Shown here: positions 15,691 to 23,622 of the stretch, piece by piece
How positions within the stretch are numbered: position 1 is the first letter of the stretch
Layout of the letters: every line of letters begins with the position of its first letter
NCBI GenBank assembly: GCA_021324355.1
Contig: JAJPJD010000020.1
Location: forward strand, 1 to 49,239
DNA length: 49,239 bases
From: Actinomycetota bacterium
GTDB taxonomy: Bacteria; Actinomycetota; Acidimicrobiia; Acidimicrobiales; RAAP-2
Reading direction: 5' to 3'
Notes under the pieces: generated by a model
Database searches by the model: none
Seen by the model: the letters and a program-made list of their open reading frames with translations, nothing else
Told to the model about the DNA's origin: nothing
Program-made: the position numbers and the translations under genes

Positions 15691-17238
15691 ATGAACGGAG
15701 CCCAGTCGCTGGTTCGGACGCTGGTCCGCTGCGGGGTGGACACCTGCTTCATGAACCCCGGGACCTCCGAGATGCACCTGGTGGCCACCCTCGACGCAGT
15801 CCCCGAGCTGCGGGGGGTGCTCACCTTGTTCGAGGGGGTGGCCACCGGGGCGGCCGACGGCTACGGACGGATGGCCGGGCGGCCGGCCGCCACCCTCTTG
15901 CACCTCGGCCCGGGACTGGGCAACGGCCTGGCCAACTTGCACAACGCTCGCCGAGCCCGAACCCCGATGCTCAACATCGTCGGCGACCACGCCACCTACC
16001 ACAAGAAGTTCGACGCACCACTCGAATCCGACATCGAGTCGATCGCCCGGAGCGTCTCTCCGGGCTTCGTGCGCTGGGCCAGTGCGCCCGAGACCGTGGG
16101 GGCCGACGCCGTCGAGGCCCTCCGGGCCGCGCTGGGGCCCCCGGGTCAGGTGGCCACCCTGGTGGTGCCGGCCGACGTGGCCTGGGAGCCAGGCGGGGTG
16201 GTGGCCGGCCCGCTCCCGCCGACCCCCCGGCCCACCGTCGACGACGAGCGAGTAGCCGAGGTGGCCGCCGCCCTGCGGACCGGCGAGCCCGCCCTGCTGC
16301 TGCTGGGCACCGCCGCCCTCAGCGCCGCCGCCCTCCGCTCGGCCGGCCGGGTCGCCGCCGTGAGCGGGGCCCGGCTGGCCACCGAGACCTTCCCGGCCCG
16401 GCTCAGCCGAGGAGCTGGCCTGGTCCCGGTCGAGCGCCTCCCCTATCTGGGCGAGATGGTGGTCGACTTCCTGCGCGACGTCCGCCACCTGGTGCTCGTG
16501 GGGGCCGAGCCCCCGGTCAGCTTCTTCGCCTACCCAGGCAAGCCGAGCTGGCTGGTCCCCGAGGGCTGCCACCTCCACCGGCTGGCCACCGTGGCCGACG
16601 ACGTGCCGGGCAGCCTGGAGGCCCTGGTCGACCAGCTCGGCGCGGGCCGGGCCGCTCCAGTGGTGGCCGAGGCCTGGCGACCCCAGGCGGCCAGCGGCGA
16701 GCTCACCGCCCGCTCGGCCGCCTCGGTGCTCGGCGCGGCGCTGCCCGAAGGGGCGATCGTCTCCGACGACGGCGTCACCTCCAGCCTGGCCTGCGCGCTG
16801 GCCACTGCCGGATGCCCGCCCCACGACTGGCTCTACCTGACCGGCGGCGCGATCGGCCAGGGACTGCCGGTGGCGGTCGGAGCGGCGGTGGCCTGCCCGG
16901 AGCGTCCGGTGATCTCCCTCCAGGCCGATGGCGCCGCCATGTACACCTTCCAGGCCCTGTGGACCATGGCCCGCCTCGGCCTCCAGGTGACCACGGTGCT
17001 GTTCAACAACCGTTCCTACGCCATCTTGAACATGGAGCTGCAGCGGGTGGGAGCCGAGGGGAACGGGCAGCGAGCCGCCGAGATGCTCGAACTGGGCCGA
17101 CCCGACATCGACTTCTGCCAGTTGGCCCGGGGGCTCGGCCTCGAGGCCTGGCGGGCGACGTCGGCCGACGAGCTCGCGGCCGGCCTCGGGGCGGCGCTGG
17201 CGACCCCCGGCCCGACCCTGGTCGAGGTGGTCCTGTGA
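15691..17238 (+). CDS. Acetolactate synthase/benzoylformate decarboxylase-like ThDP enzyme
   Basis: 515 residues with the three-domain architecture of ThDP-dependent enzymes. The catalytic glutamate is Glu48 (TLFEGVATGAADGYGRM). The central domain is shorter than in true acetolactate synthases. The C-terminal ThDP site shows GGAIGQGLPVAVGAA and a diphosphate-binding motif running from ADGAAMYTFQ to FNNRSYAILN, where the usual GDG is ADG. Proteins of this pattern are often annotated as acetolactate synthase large subunit, but no regulatory subunit lies nearby, so a decarboxylase or carboligase acting on a 2-oxo acid is more likely. The ATG at 15691 is nine bases from GAGGGGG. It converges on the MerR gene. 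Confidence 0.85.
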   Translation: MNGAQSLVRTLVRCGVDTCFMNPGTSEMHLVATLDAVPELRGVLTLFEGVATGAADGYGRMAGRPAATLLHLGPGLGNGLANLHNARRARTPMLNIVGDHATYHKKFDAPLESDIESIARSVSPGFVRWASAPETVGADAVEALRAALGPPGQVATLVVPADVAWEPGGVVAGPLPPTPRPTVDDERVAEVAAALRTGEPALLLLGTAALSAAALRSAGRVAAVSGARLATETFPARLSRGAGLVPVERLPYLGEMVVDFLRDVRHLVLVGAEPPVSFFAYPGKPSWLVPEGCHLHRLATVADDVPGSLEALVDQLGAGRAAPVVAEAWRPQAASGELTARSAASVLGAALPEGAIVSDDGVTSSLACALATAGCPPHDWLYLTGGAIGQGLPVAVGAAVACPERPVISLQADGAAMYTFQALWTMARLGLQVTTVLFNNRSYAILNMELQRVGAEGNGQRAAEMLELGRPDIDFCQLARGLGLEAWRATSADELAAGLGAALATPGPTLVEVVL

Positions 17239-17247
17239 CCCGCCGGC

Positions 17248-18039
17248 TCAACGGGGAGCCGGGCTGTCGCCGGAACGCTCCAGGATCCGCGCCAGCCACG
17301 CGCTGAGCCGGGCTTCGACCTGGCGCTCCATGGCGGTGGCCAGCTCGGCCCCCACCGCCTCCTGGGCCAACGGGCGCAGGCGCCGGAGGAGCTCGGCCAG
17401 CCTCCCCACCTCTTCGGCCGGGATCGGCTCGCCCAAGGGCACGAAGACGTGCGCCACCACCAGGTCCACGAAGATCGCGGCCACCTCGGCGATCCGGTCG
17501 CTCAGGGCTCGGCGCGCCGCCAAGAGCGCGCCCACCGGCACCCCGGCCGCGAGCAGCTCGGCACCGACCCGCAGGAGCCGCAGGTTCTCGACCACGAAGC
17601 CCGACCCGTCCCGGCGGACGAACCCGTCGGCCAGCGCCAGCTCGAGCGGGCTGTCCGGCCCCAACGCCTCGACCGGGAGCCCCAGCAACCCGGCGAGCTC
17701 CTCCAGCGAGAGCACCGACGGCGGGTGCTCGGACCACGGGTCGGTGAGAGCGGCCTCCAAGCCGAGGAGGTCTCCCAGGTTCTGGCCGCGCTCCCAGGCC
17801 GACAGCAGCTCGGCGATGTTGGCCAGGGTGTACCCGCGGCCGAGCAGCTGGCCGATCAGCCGGAGCCGGGCCAGATGGGCCGAGGAGTACAGGCCGACCC
17901 GCCCCGACCGGCGGGGCGGTGGCAGGAGCCCGCGGTCCTGGTAGGCACGGATGTTGCGAACCGTCGTGCCGGCCCGCTGGGCCAGCTCGTCGATCCGGTA
18001 CTCGCTGTTGGTCGACTGGCTCACCGGGACATCGAGCAT
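17248..18039 (-). CDS. MerR-family transcriptional regulator
   Basis: 263 residues. The N-terminal MerR winged-helix domain (about 15-85) includes YRIDELAQRAGTTVRNIRAY and the wing residues RSGRVGLYSSAHLARLRLIG. The long C-terminal part is helical and Leu/Ala-rich and lacks the Cys pattern of metal-sensing MerR proteins, so the effector is probably organic or absent. It lies downstream of the Ni/Co transporter on the same strand with 167 bases between; whether it controls that gene cannot be told. The ATG at 18039 has no strong Shine-Dalgarno. Confidence 0.85.
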   Translation of the reverse strand: MLDVPVSQSTNSEYRIDELAQRAGTTVRNIRAYQDRGLLPPPRRSGRVGLYSSAHLARLRLIGQLLGRGYTLANIAELLSAWERGQNLGDLLGLEAALTDPWSEHPPSVLSLEELAGLLGLPVEALGPDSPLELALADGFVRRDGSGFVVENLRLLRVGAELLAAGVPVGALLAARRALSDRIAEVAAIFVDLVVAHVFVPLGEPIPAEEVGRLAELLRRLRPLAQEAVGAELATAMERQVEARLSAWLARILERSGDSPAPR

Positions 18040-18206
18040 GGTTGGACTGCGGTGGCCTCCACGCTGGTAGGCACGGCCCTCACCAGTTGAAACACTCCGA
18101 GCCGACCAGCGCAACCGAAACGAGGGGCCAACCGTCTGGCCCGTAGGTGAAATGGGCGCCGCGAACCCGCCAGGTGCGCCGCTGCTCCGAGCGCCAGTCG
18201 GGCGGC

Positions 18207-19400
18207 TCAGCCCGCCGCCGCGCCCCTTCGACCACCGGGCAGCGGGGCCTCGGACGGTTCTGCGTCCCCGCCATCGGGCGCGGTGCTGGCCAGGATGGCG
18301 GCGTCCCAACGAGCCTCGATGCGCCCGAACCGCCACACTGCCAGTGCCACTGCCCAGGTCATGACGAACAGGCCGACGATGACGAAGCCGGCGGTGTTGA
18401 TGTTGAAGTTGGCCATGGTCGACCAGAAGCCACCCGAAAGGTTGGCTTCCTGACCGATCAGGCCGAGCAGCTCGACCGAGCCGATGATGAACGCCACCGC
18501 GACCGAGAGCCCGGTGACGACCATGTTGTAGTACACCTTGCGGATCGGCCGAGAGAACGCCCAGCCGTAGGCGAAGTTCATGAAGCAGCCGTCCAGGGTG
18601 TCGAACAGGCTCATCCCGGCGGCGAACAGGATCGGCAGCGAGAGGATGGCCCAGAACGGCAGGCCGCTTGCAACCGCGGTCCCAGACAGCACCAACAGGG
18701 CGACCTCGGTCGCGGTGTCGAAGCCCAGACCGAACAAGACGCCGACCGGGTACATCTTCCACGGGGCGTCCACCCGGCGGGCCAGCGGTCCGAAGAACCG
18801 GTTCATGAGCCCCCGCTGCTGCAACTGGCGCTCGAGCTCGGCCTCGTCGTAGCGGCCGGCCCGCATGTCCCGGAAGGCCTTCACGATCGAGGCCAGGATG
18901 ATGACGTTCAGCACGGCGATGACGTAGAGGAACGTCCCCGACACCGAGGTGCCGACGATCCCGGTCACGTTGTGCAAGGTGGAGCTGCCGTTGCGGACCT
19001 GATCGTCGAGGGCCCGGATCCCGAAGTTGAGCAGGACCGCCAGCAAGAACACGATCGTCGAGTGCCCGAGGGAGAAGAAGAAGCCGACGCTCATCGGGCG
19101 CTTCCCCTCCGCCATCAGCTTGCGAGTGGTGTTGTCGATGGCCGAGATGTGGTCGGCGTCGAAGGCGTGGCGCATGCCCAGGGTCATGGCCAGGGTCCCG
19201 GTTCCCAGCCCGAAGGTGGCGCCGGCCGAGAGCCGGTAGTGGTGGGGGATCGCCGCCGCCAGGAGGACGAACCCCAGCACGAACAGGCCCACGACCGTGG
19301 CCGCCATCGCGCCCAGGCGGCCCCACTCGGGACCGCTCAGGGCCGAGCGGGCGGCTCGCAGGCGAGAGGCGGCGGACAGCACCGGCTCATTGTGGACCAA
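18207..19400 (-). CDS. NiCoT-family nickel/cobalt transporter
   Basis: 397 residues of the HoxN/NixA family, secondary importers of Ni2+ or Co2+ with about eight membrane helices. The substrate-binding signature HAFDADHI (78-85, His78, Asp83, His84) is intact, and the family blocks GFFFSLGHSTIVF, LFGLGFDTATE and FAAGMSLFDTLDG are present. A large hydrophilic loop follows the fifth helix. The TTG at 19400 is chosen because TAAGTT lies seven bases upstream on the minus strand, and an in-frame GTG at 19382 is the alternative. No urease or hydrogenase genes are nearby, so the metal cannot be assigned. Confidence 0.9.
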   Translation of the reverse strand: MVHNEPVLSAASRLRAARSALSGPEWGRLGAMAATVVGLFVLGFVLLAAAIPHHYRLSAGATFGLGTGTLAMTLGMRHAFDADHISAIDNTTRKLMAEGKRPMSVGFFFSLGHSTIVFLLAVLLNFGIRALDDQVRNGSSTLHNVTGIVGTSVSGTFLYVIAVLNVIILASIVKAFRDMRAGRYDEAELERQLQQRGLMNRFFGPLARRVDAPWKMYPVGVLFGLGFDTATEVALLVLSGTAVASGLPFWAILSLPILFAAGMSLFDTLDGCFMNFAYGWAFSRPIRKVYYNMVVTGLSVAVAFIIGSVELLGLIGQEANLSGGFWSTMANFNINTAGFVIVGLFVMTWAVALAVWRFGRIEARWDAAILASTAPDGGDAEPSEAPLPGGRRGAAAG

Positions 19401-19407
19401 ATGCGAA

Positions 19408-19413
19408 AACTTA
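19408..19413 (-). promoter_or_regulatory. -10 element of the Ni/Co transporter gene
   Basis: Read on the minus strand, TAAGTT is followed by seven bases and then the TTG start at 19400, the spacing expected of a leaderless actinobacterial promoter. The surrounding bases (19401-19432) are the AT-richest part of this intergenic region. No nickel-regulator palindrome is recognisable. Confidence 0.4.
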
Positions 19414-19469
19414 GCAATAGTGATCAGCTAGCACCTGGCCCCGATGACCAGGCGGCTAACGTCCCGGCC

Positions 19470-19507
19470 GCCCGGGGTTGTCGTCGAGGCCCGGGGTTGT
19501 CGTCGAG
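19470..19507 (+). repeat. Perfect 19-bp tandem duplication
   Basis: GCCCGGGGTTGTCGTCGAG occurs twice without a gap (19470-19488 and 19489-19507), immediately followed by the Shine-Dalgarno of the alkylsulfatase-like gene. It probably arose by slippage and places a second GC-rich block in the 5' leader. Confidence 0.85.
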
Positions 19508-19519
19508 GGAGGAGCCGCC

Positions 19520-20818
19520 GTGCCGACACCGACCATCCGAGAGCTGGCCGAGCGCCATTTCCGAGGCCACGGCGACCTGGTCCACGAGCACCACCCGGTG
19601 GCCCCGGTCCTGCGGCGCCAGGCCGAGGAGATCGACGACGGGGTCCTCTACATCAAGAGCGTCTCGTCCATCACCGTCATCGACAGCGGCGACGGGCTCC
19701 TCCTCCTCGACACCGGCGGCCCGTACGACGCCGACGTGGTGTTCGAGGCCACCCGGCGCTGGCGCCCGAGCACGCCGGCCGCCCTGGCCGTCTTCTCCCA
19801 CCACCACATCGACCACGTCTTCGGGACCGCCCGCTTCGAGGCCGAGGCGGCCGAGCGGGGCTGGCCGGCCCCCACCGTCTACGGCCACCAGCTGATGGCG
19901 TCGCACTTCGACCGCTACGAGCGCACCCGGGGCTGGAACGCCGCCATCAATCAGCGCCAGTTCGGCCTGCCGGTGGACACCTACACCTGGCCGGAGCGGT
20001 TCCGCCGCCCCGACGTGACCTACGACCAGTCCCTCACGATCACCCGGGGCGGCCTCACCGTGGAGCTGCACCACGCCCGAGGGGAGACCGACGACGCCAC
20101 CTGGACCTGGATCCCCGAGCGCCGCCTGCTGCACCCCGGCGACCTGTTCGTCTACTCGGTCCCCAACGCCGGCAACCCCCAGAAGGTGCAGCGCTACCTG
20201 AGCGACTGGGCCGAGGCCCTGCGGGCCATGGCCGACCTCGGGGCCGAGATCCTGGTGTCCGGCCACGGCCTGCCGATCTTCGGCGCCGACCGCATTCGCC
20301 AGGCCCTCGGCCACACCGCCGAGCTGCTCGACTCCTTGGAGGACCAGACCCTCGAGCTCATGAACCGCGGCCTGTCGCTCGACCAGGTGATCCACCAGGT
20401 CCAGGTCCCAGCGCACCTGCGGGACCTGCCCTACCTCCGCCCGGTGTACGACCACCCCCAGTTCCTGGTGCGCAACGTCTGGCGCCGCTACGGCGGCTGG
20501 TACGACGGGGAGCCGGACAACCTGCTGCCAGCCCCTCGGGCCGAGCAGGCGGCCGCCTGGGTCGAACTGGCCGGCGGGGTGGAGCCAGTGGTGGCCCGGG
20601 CCGAGGCGCTGGCCGCCGCCGGCAACCTCCGCCTGGCCTGCCACCTGATCGAGGCGGCGGTGCTGGCCGAGCCGGGGTCCCACGCCGCCCACGCCGCCCG
20701 GACCCGGATCTACGACCAGCGGGCCGACCAGCAGGAGTCCTCCATGGCCCGCAACCTCTTGCGCCACGCCGCCCGGTCGAGCGAGCACCACCAGCGCGAC
20801 CTGGCCGGCCACTTCTGA
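19520..20818 (+). CDS. Alkylsulfatase-like MBL-fold hydrolase
   Basis: 432 residues. The N-terminal MBL domain carries HHHIDH (94-99), then His ligand regions in LHHARGETDDATW and HPGDLF. The C-terminal segment (NVWRRYGGWYDGEPDNLLP and the helical LACHLIEAAVLAEPGSHAAH) matches the dimerisation domain of SdsA1-type alkylsulfatases, which cleave sulfate from alkyl sulfates such as detergents. The SCP2-like third domain of full SdsA1 enzymes is missing, and no signal peptide is seen, so it would act in the cytoplasm. The GTG at 19520 is seven bases after GGAGG. The substrate is inferred from domain make-up. Confidence 0.83.
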   Translation: MPTPTIRELAERHFRGHGDLVHEHHPVAPVLRRQAEEIDDGVLYIKSVSSITVIDSGDGLLLLDTGGPYDADVVFEATRRWRPSTPAALAVFSHHHIDHVFGTARFEAEAAERGWPAPTVYGHQLMASHFDRYERTRGWNAAINQRQFGLPVDTYTWPERFRRPDVTYDQSLTITRGGLTVELHHARGETDDATWTWIPERRLLHPGDLFVYSVPNAGNPQKVQRYLSDWAEALRAMADLGAEILVSGHGLPIFGADRIRQALGHTAELLDSLEDQTLELMNRGLSLDQVIHQVQVPAHLRDLPYLRPVYDHPQFLVRNVWRRYGGWYDGEPDNLLPAPRAEQAAAWVELAGGVEPVVARAEALAAAGNLRLACHLIEAAVLAEPGSHAAHAARTRIYDQRADQQESSMARNLLRHAARSSEHHQRDLAGHF

Positions 20819-20864
20819 TGTGGAACGGCGTGTCAAGTAGCCCTGAGCAGGTTGTTTCCGGGCG

Positions 20865-20885
20865 CGCCGAACCTCTGGTTCGGCG
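20865..20885 (+). terminator. Hairpin downstream of the alkylsulfatase-like gene
   Basis: A perfect 9-bp stem, CGCCGAACC and GGTTCGGCG, closes on a 3-base loop TCT, 46 bases after the stop at 20818. There is no T-run, so it is either a U-less terminator or part of mobile-element structure. Confidence 0.4.
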
Positions 20886-20915
20886 TGGTGATCGCTCGAT
20901 GAGCAGGCGGCGGGG

Positions 20916-20974
20916 CCCCGGTGTCAAGGCCCTTTCGTGTGGTGAAGCATACGATTCTCGCCTTGACACCGGGG
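20916..20974. repeat. 15-bp perfect inverted repeat with 29-base loop
   Basis: CCCCGGTGTCAAGGC (20916-20930) and GCCTTGACACCGGGG (20960-20974) are exact reverse complements. The length and perfection are unusual for chance. It may be a structured RNA segment of an IS110 end or the remnant ends of a small element. Confidence 0.7.
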
Positions 20975-21152
20975 TGGCGGCTGCTATGCGTCCCCGACGG
21001 CAGATCAGGGCGGACGGGCAAGGGCTCGACCATGCGCCGGAGCGATGCAGAAGGGCTCACCGCCATTCTGATGTTCGCGAATCGAGGTCGCATGAGGGCG
21101 TTGCGCAGAGCGTTGCCCCACTCTGATCGCGGCCGGCGAAGGCCGGTTCATA

Positions 21153-21160
21153 GAAGTTTC
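21153..21160. repeat. Left copy of 8-bp target-site duplication
   Basis: GAAGTTTC directly precedes the left terminal repeat, and the same eight bases follow the right terminal repeat at 24084-24091. An 8-bp duplication is the norm for IS1595-family transposition. Confidence 0.85.
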
Positions 21161-21184
21161 GGGGACTATCTAGTTGACGCACCA
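21161..21184 (+). repeat. Left terminal inverted repeat of IS1595-like element
   Basis: Starts GGGGACTATCTAGTTGA and continues CGCACCA. It matches 23 of 24 bases of the right end; the single mismatch is C versus T at position 18. Confidence 0.88.
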
Positions 21185-21208
21185 TGGTGTCTCATGTAGA
21201 CTGTGGGT

Positions 21209-22183
21209 ATGGAGCCGCTGAACCTCGCCACCCTCCCGAAGTACCTTTCCGATGAGGGCGCCGCCTGGGAGCTGCTGGAGCGCCTGCGCTGGCCCGAGGG
21301 CCAGGTCGTCTGCCCCCATTGTGGCGTGATCGACCCAGCGCACTACTTCATCGCTGCCCGTTCCGGTGAGCGCAAGACCCGAACCGGCCAGACCACCTAC
21401 CGTCGCCTGTGGCGCTGCCGCCATTGCCGCAAGCAGTTCAGCGTCTTGGTCGGCACCATCTTCGAGTCCTCCAAGATCCCCGTCTCCAAGTGGCTGCTTG
21501 CCATGTGGCTGTTCAACGCGGGCAAGAACGGGGTGAGCGCCCTGGAGCTTCAGCGCCATCTTGGCGTCAGCTACCAGACGGCCTGGTTCCTCGGCCACCG
21601 GCTCCGCGAAGCCGTTACCCGGGAACCACTGTCGTCGCTCCTGTCGGGGACCGTCGTGGCCGATGAGACGTGGGTGGGTGGCGAGCCGAAGAACCGCCAC
21701 GCCAACAAGCGCGTCGGAAGCAAGCAGGGCCTCACTGACAAGACGCCGGTGGTGGCCCTGGTCCACAAGGAGAGCGGCGAGGTCCGAACCCGCGTTGTGG
21801 CCAACGTGAACGGCGAGAACCTGCGCCAGGTCCTCACCAGCCACGTGGACCCCGCGACTACCCATCTGCACACCGACTCGGCGCAGGTCTATATGCCATT
21901 AGGCAAGAAGTTCGCCTCGCACGGCACGGTGAACCACTCCATCGGGGAGTACGTCCGGGATGGTGTGAGCACGAACGAGGCGGAGTCCTTCTTCGCCCAG
22001 TTCAAGCGGAGCCTTGATGGCACCCACCACAACGTCTCGAAGGACCACCTGCACCGCTACGCCACCGAGTTCGAGTTCCGGTGGAATACCCGAAAGATGA
22101 CCGACGCCGAGCGGGTGCAGAAGATTATCGGTGCGAGTGTGGGCAAGCGGCTCACGTACCGGCCACTGACCGATCGTTCGTAA
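21209..22183 (+). CDS. IS1595-family (ISXO2-like) DDE transposase
   Basis: 324 residues. An N-terminal zinc ribbon (CPHC at 35-38, CRHC at 70-73) is followed by the signature FSVLVGTIFESSKIPVSKWL and a helix-turn-helix region (ALELQRHLGVSYQTAWFLGHRLR). The catalytic domain has Asp152 (VADETWVGG), Asp223 (LHTDSAQVY) and an acidic residue in STNEAESFFAQFKR near 257-259. Full length with no frameshift, so likely active. The ATG at 21209 lies six bases after TAGACT, suggesting a leaderless transcript starting inside the element, 48 bases from its left end. Confidence 0.93.
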   Translation: MEPLNLATLPKYLSDEGAAWELLERLRWPEGQVVCPHCGVIDPAHYFIAARSGERKTRTGQTTYRRLWRCRHCRKQFSVLVGTIFESSKIPVSKWLLAMWLFNAGKNGVSALELQRHLGVSYQTAWFLGHRLREAVTREPLSSLLSGTVVADETWVGGEPKNRHANKRVGSKQGLTDKTPVVALVHKESGEVRTRVVANVNGENLRQVLTSHVDPATTHLHTDSAQVYMPLGKKFASHGTVNHSIGEYVRDGVSTNEAESFFAQFKRSLDGTHHNVSKDHLHRYATEFEFRWNTRKMTDAERVQKIIGASVGKRLTYRPLTDRS

Positions 22184-22373
22184 CGGGCAGATGGTCGTAC
22201 CCAGCCCAGCGCTGGAGTGCGGCCTGAAAAGCTCGTGCTGCGTCCTCCTCGGATCGTTCCACAACGCCCAGGCGGATGGCGCTTCCAGGGGCGCTCACGG
22301 CCAGCCACCGGCCACCAACCCCTCTCCAAATGACTGGCTGGATCTGTTCTATTGGCGTGTCGGTAGTGATCAT
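22152..22373 (-). CDS. 73-residue passenger protein, possibly HicB-like fold
   Basis: A short gene convergent with the transposase, overlapping its last 32 bases. The ATG at 22373 lies exactly six bases after TACATT on the minus strand, strong support for a real leaderless gene. The protein has a beta-beta-alpha look: WRGVGGRWLAVSAP, IRLGVVERS, then a helix EEDAARAFQAALQRWAGY. This resembles the partial RNase-H-like fold of HicB-type antitoxin domains, but no DNA-binding domain or HicA partner is seen, so the resemblance is weak. No function is assigned. Confidence 0.55.
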   Translation of the reverse strand: MITTDTPIEQIQPVIWRGVGGRWLAVSAPGSAIRLGVVERSEEDAARAFQAALQRWAGYDHLPVTNDRSVAGT

Positions 22374-22504
22374 GTGACGAATGTAGCTTCATTATCCCTA
22401 GTAACTGACCCTTTTGCTGCGGGCAGCTCAATCGCATACCGCAACGCATATCAAACAACGGCGAGGATATTGTTCGAGCCATAACGGTGTGGTAGGGTTT
22501 GGGT
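22374..22504. promoter_or_regulatory. Divergent leaderless promoters inside the IS1595-like element
   Basis: This AT-rich intergenic region carries TACATT (22380-22385, minus strand) for the 73-residue gene and TAGGGT (22493-22498, plus strand) for the DUF5343-like gene, each six bases before its start codon. No convincing palindrome was seen between them. Confidence 0.55.
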
Positions 22505-23287
22505 ATGGCCCTCCAAACAGGAGGCACCGGCCCCTATGCACCCGCCGGTGCCATCATCGAAGTGATTGAGCGCTATCGCGATCGAGGACTCCAGACACCG
22601 ATCACTACGGACGTGCTGGAGCGGGTCGGAATCCCAGAGAGCCTGTCGCAACGGACACTCCAGGCGCTTCGGCTGCTCGACTTTGTCGACGCCGACGGCC
22701 AGCCGAGCGCGGAACTGGAACGACTCTCACGGGTGCCGGATGACGGGGAATTCAAGCAGGGCATTCGGGAGCTGTTGACCGCCGCTTACGCGGAGGTCTA
22801 CTCCTACGTCGACCCGGCTACCGACGGGATCGACAAGGTGCGAGGCGCGTTCCGGGCCTACAACCCCCGTAGCCAGCAGGATCGCATGGTCTCGCTCTTC
22901 CTGGGCTTATGCGAGTGGGCCGGGGTCGACACGACCGCGGCAGCGGCGTCCAAGAAGAAGACTCGGGCAGAGAAGGCGCCGGCCCCGAAGACCAACGGCC
23001 CCCAGCGCCCCGCAACCCCGCAACCCCGCAAGCCCCGAGAGGTCAAGGCCGCTCGCGGGGGCGCCTCGTCTGGGCCCGCTGCCTCACCCCTTGGCGATAC
23101 AGCCGGACTCCCACCCGGTCTCGTCGGGTTGCTACAGCAGATACCCCGGGGGGGAGCCGGCTGGCCGGAAGCACGCCGGGACGAGTTCCTGATCGCGTTC
23201 AAGGCGGTCCTGGACTTCTCGGTCCCTGTTCGCGACCAAGAGCCCACCTCGGCCTCGATCGTCGAAGAAGAGGGGGCCGATCCATGA
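22505..23287 (+). CDS. DUF5343-like passenger protein
   Basis: 260 residues. The N-terminal 135 residues look like DUF5343, a winged-helix-like family often found on mobile DNA: SQRTLQALRLLDFVDADGQP, a charged stretch, then IRELLTAAYAEVYSYVD and MVSLFLGLCEWAG. A Lys/Pro/Ala-rich linker (about 138-205) leads to a second small helical module (LPPGLVGLLQQIP, RRDEFLIAFKAVLDFSVPV). No enzymatic motif is visible. The ATG at 22505 follows TAGGGT by six bases. Its presence as cargo suggests an accessory role in transposition or host interaction, but that is speculation. Confidence 0.75.
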   Translation: MALQTGGTGPYAPAGAIIEVIERYRDRGLQTPITTDVLERVGIPESLSQRTLQALRLLDFVDADGQPSAELERLSRVPDDGEFKQGIRELLTAAYAEVYSYVDPATDGIDKVRGAFRAYNPRSQQDRMVSLFLGLCEWAGVDTTAAAASKKKTRAEKAPAPKTNGPQRPATPQPRKPREVKAARGGASSGPAASPLGDTAGLPPGLVGLLQQIPRGGAGWPEARRDEFLIAFKAVLDFSVPVRDQEPTSASIVEEEGADP

Positions 23288-23457
23288 GGAGGTGAGCTGC
23301 CCCCGGACCCTCTAGCGGGCGGGCCACTTTGCGGAGACCTTGCCGCGGTCCGGGGGCGCCCCACCAGGGGCACGTCTTGGTCGACCACCGCCGGCCCTTG
23401 GAAGCTGCGGTGTCGGGTCCGATCCCCGAGTGCTCCACCTATTGTAGGGTGGTCACC

Positions 23458-23622
23458 GTGGTAAAGCGCGAACGCCCAGTTCAGGGGCAGCCCACGCCCG
23501 AGGAGTTCGAGGAGTTCGTCGCCGCGGCCCTGAAGGTGGACCCAAAGGGCCTATCGGGGAAGCATCGGAAGGACCCGGAGAAGCAGGCGACGGTCGTCCG
23601 CCCTCGGAAGCAGGCTCACTAG
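23458..23622 (+). CDS. 54-residue basic passenger protein
   Basis: A small gene with a predicted leaderless promoter, TAGGGT seven bases before the GTG at 23458 (an in-frame GTG also exists at 23449). The protein begins VKRERPVQGQPTPEEFEEFV, continues with an Ala/Lys helix and ends in a basic tail. No family is recognised. It lies 170 bases after the DUF5343-like gene and its stop overlaps the end of the opposing membrane-protein gene by four bases. The small size means the call rests mainly on promoter placement. Confidence 0.5.
   Translation: MVKRERPVQGQPTPEEFEEFVAAALKVDPKGLSGKHRKDPEKQATVVRPRKQAH

Larger units (their letters stand above)
20819..21152. other. Non-coding DNA left of the IS1595-like insertion
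   Basis: No coding frame resembles a known protein here. The stretch holds two strong inverted repeats (20865-20885 and 20916-20974) and several GTGTCAAG words. Because the IS1595-like element interrupts the sequence at 21153-21160, this DNA was once continuous with the bases from 24092 onward. It may therefore be the far non-coding end of the IS110 element. Confidence 0.45.

Noticed and set aside
18080-18274. 64-residue minus-strand frame between the MerR and nickel-transporter genes
   Set aside because: It overlaps the transporter 3' end, has no promoter or ribosome site, and matches no family I know.
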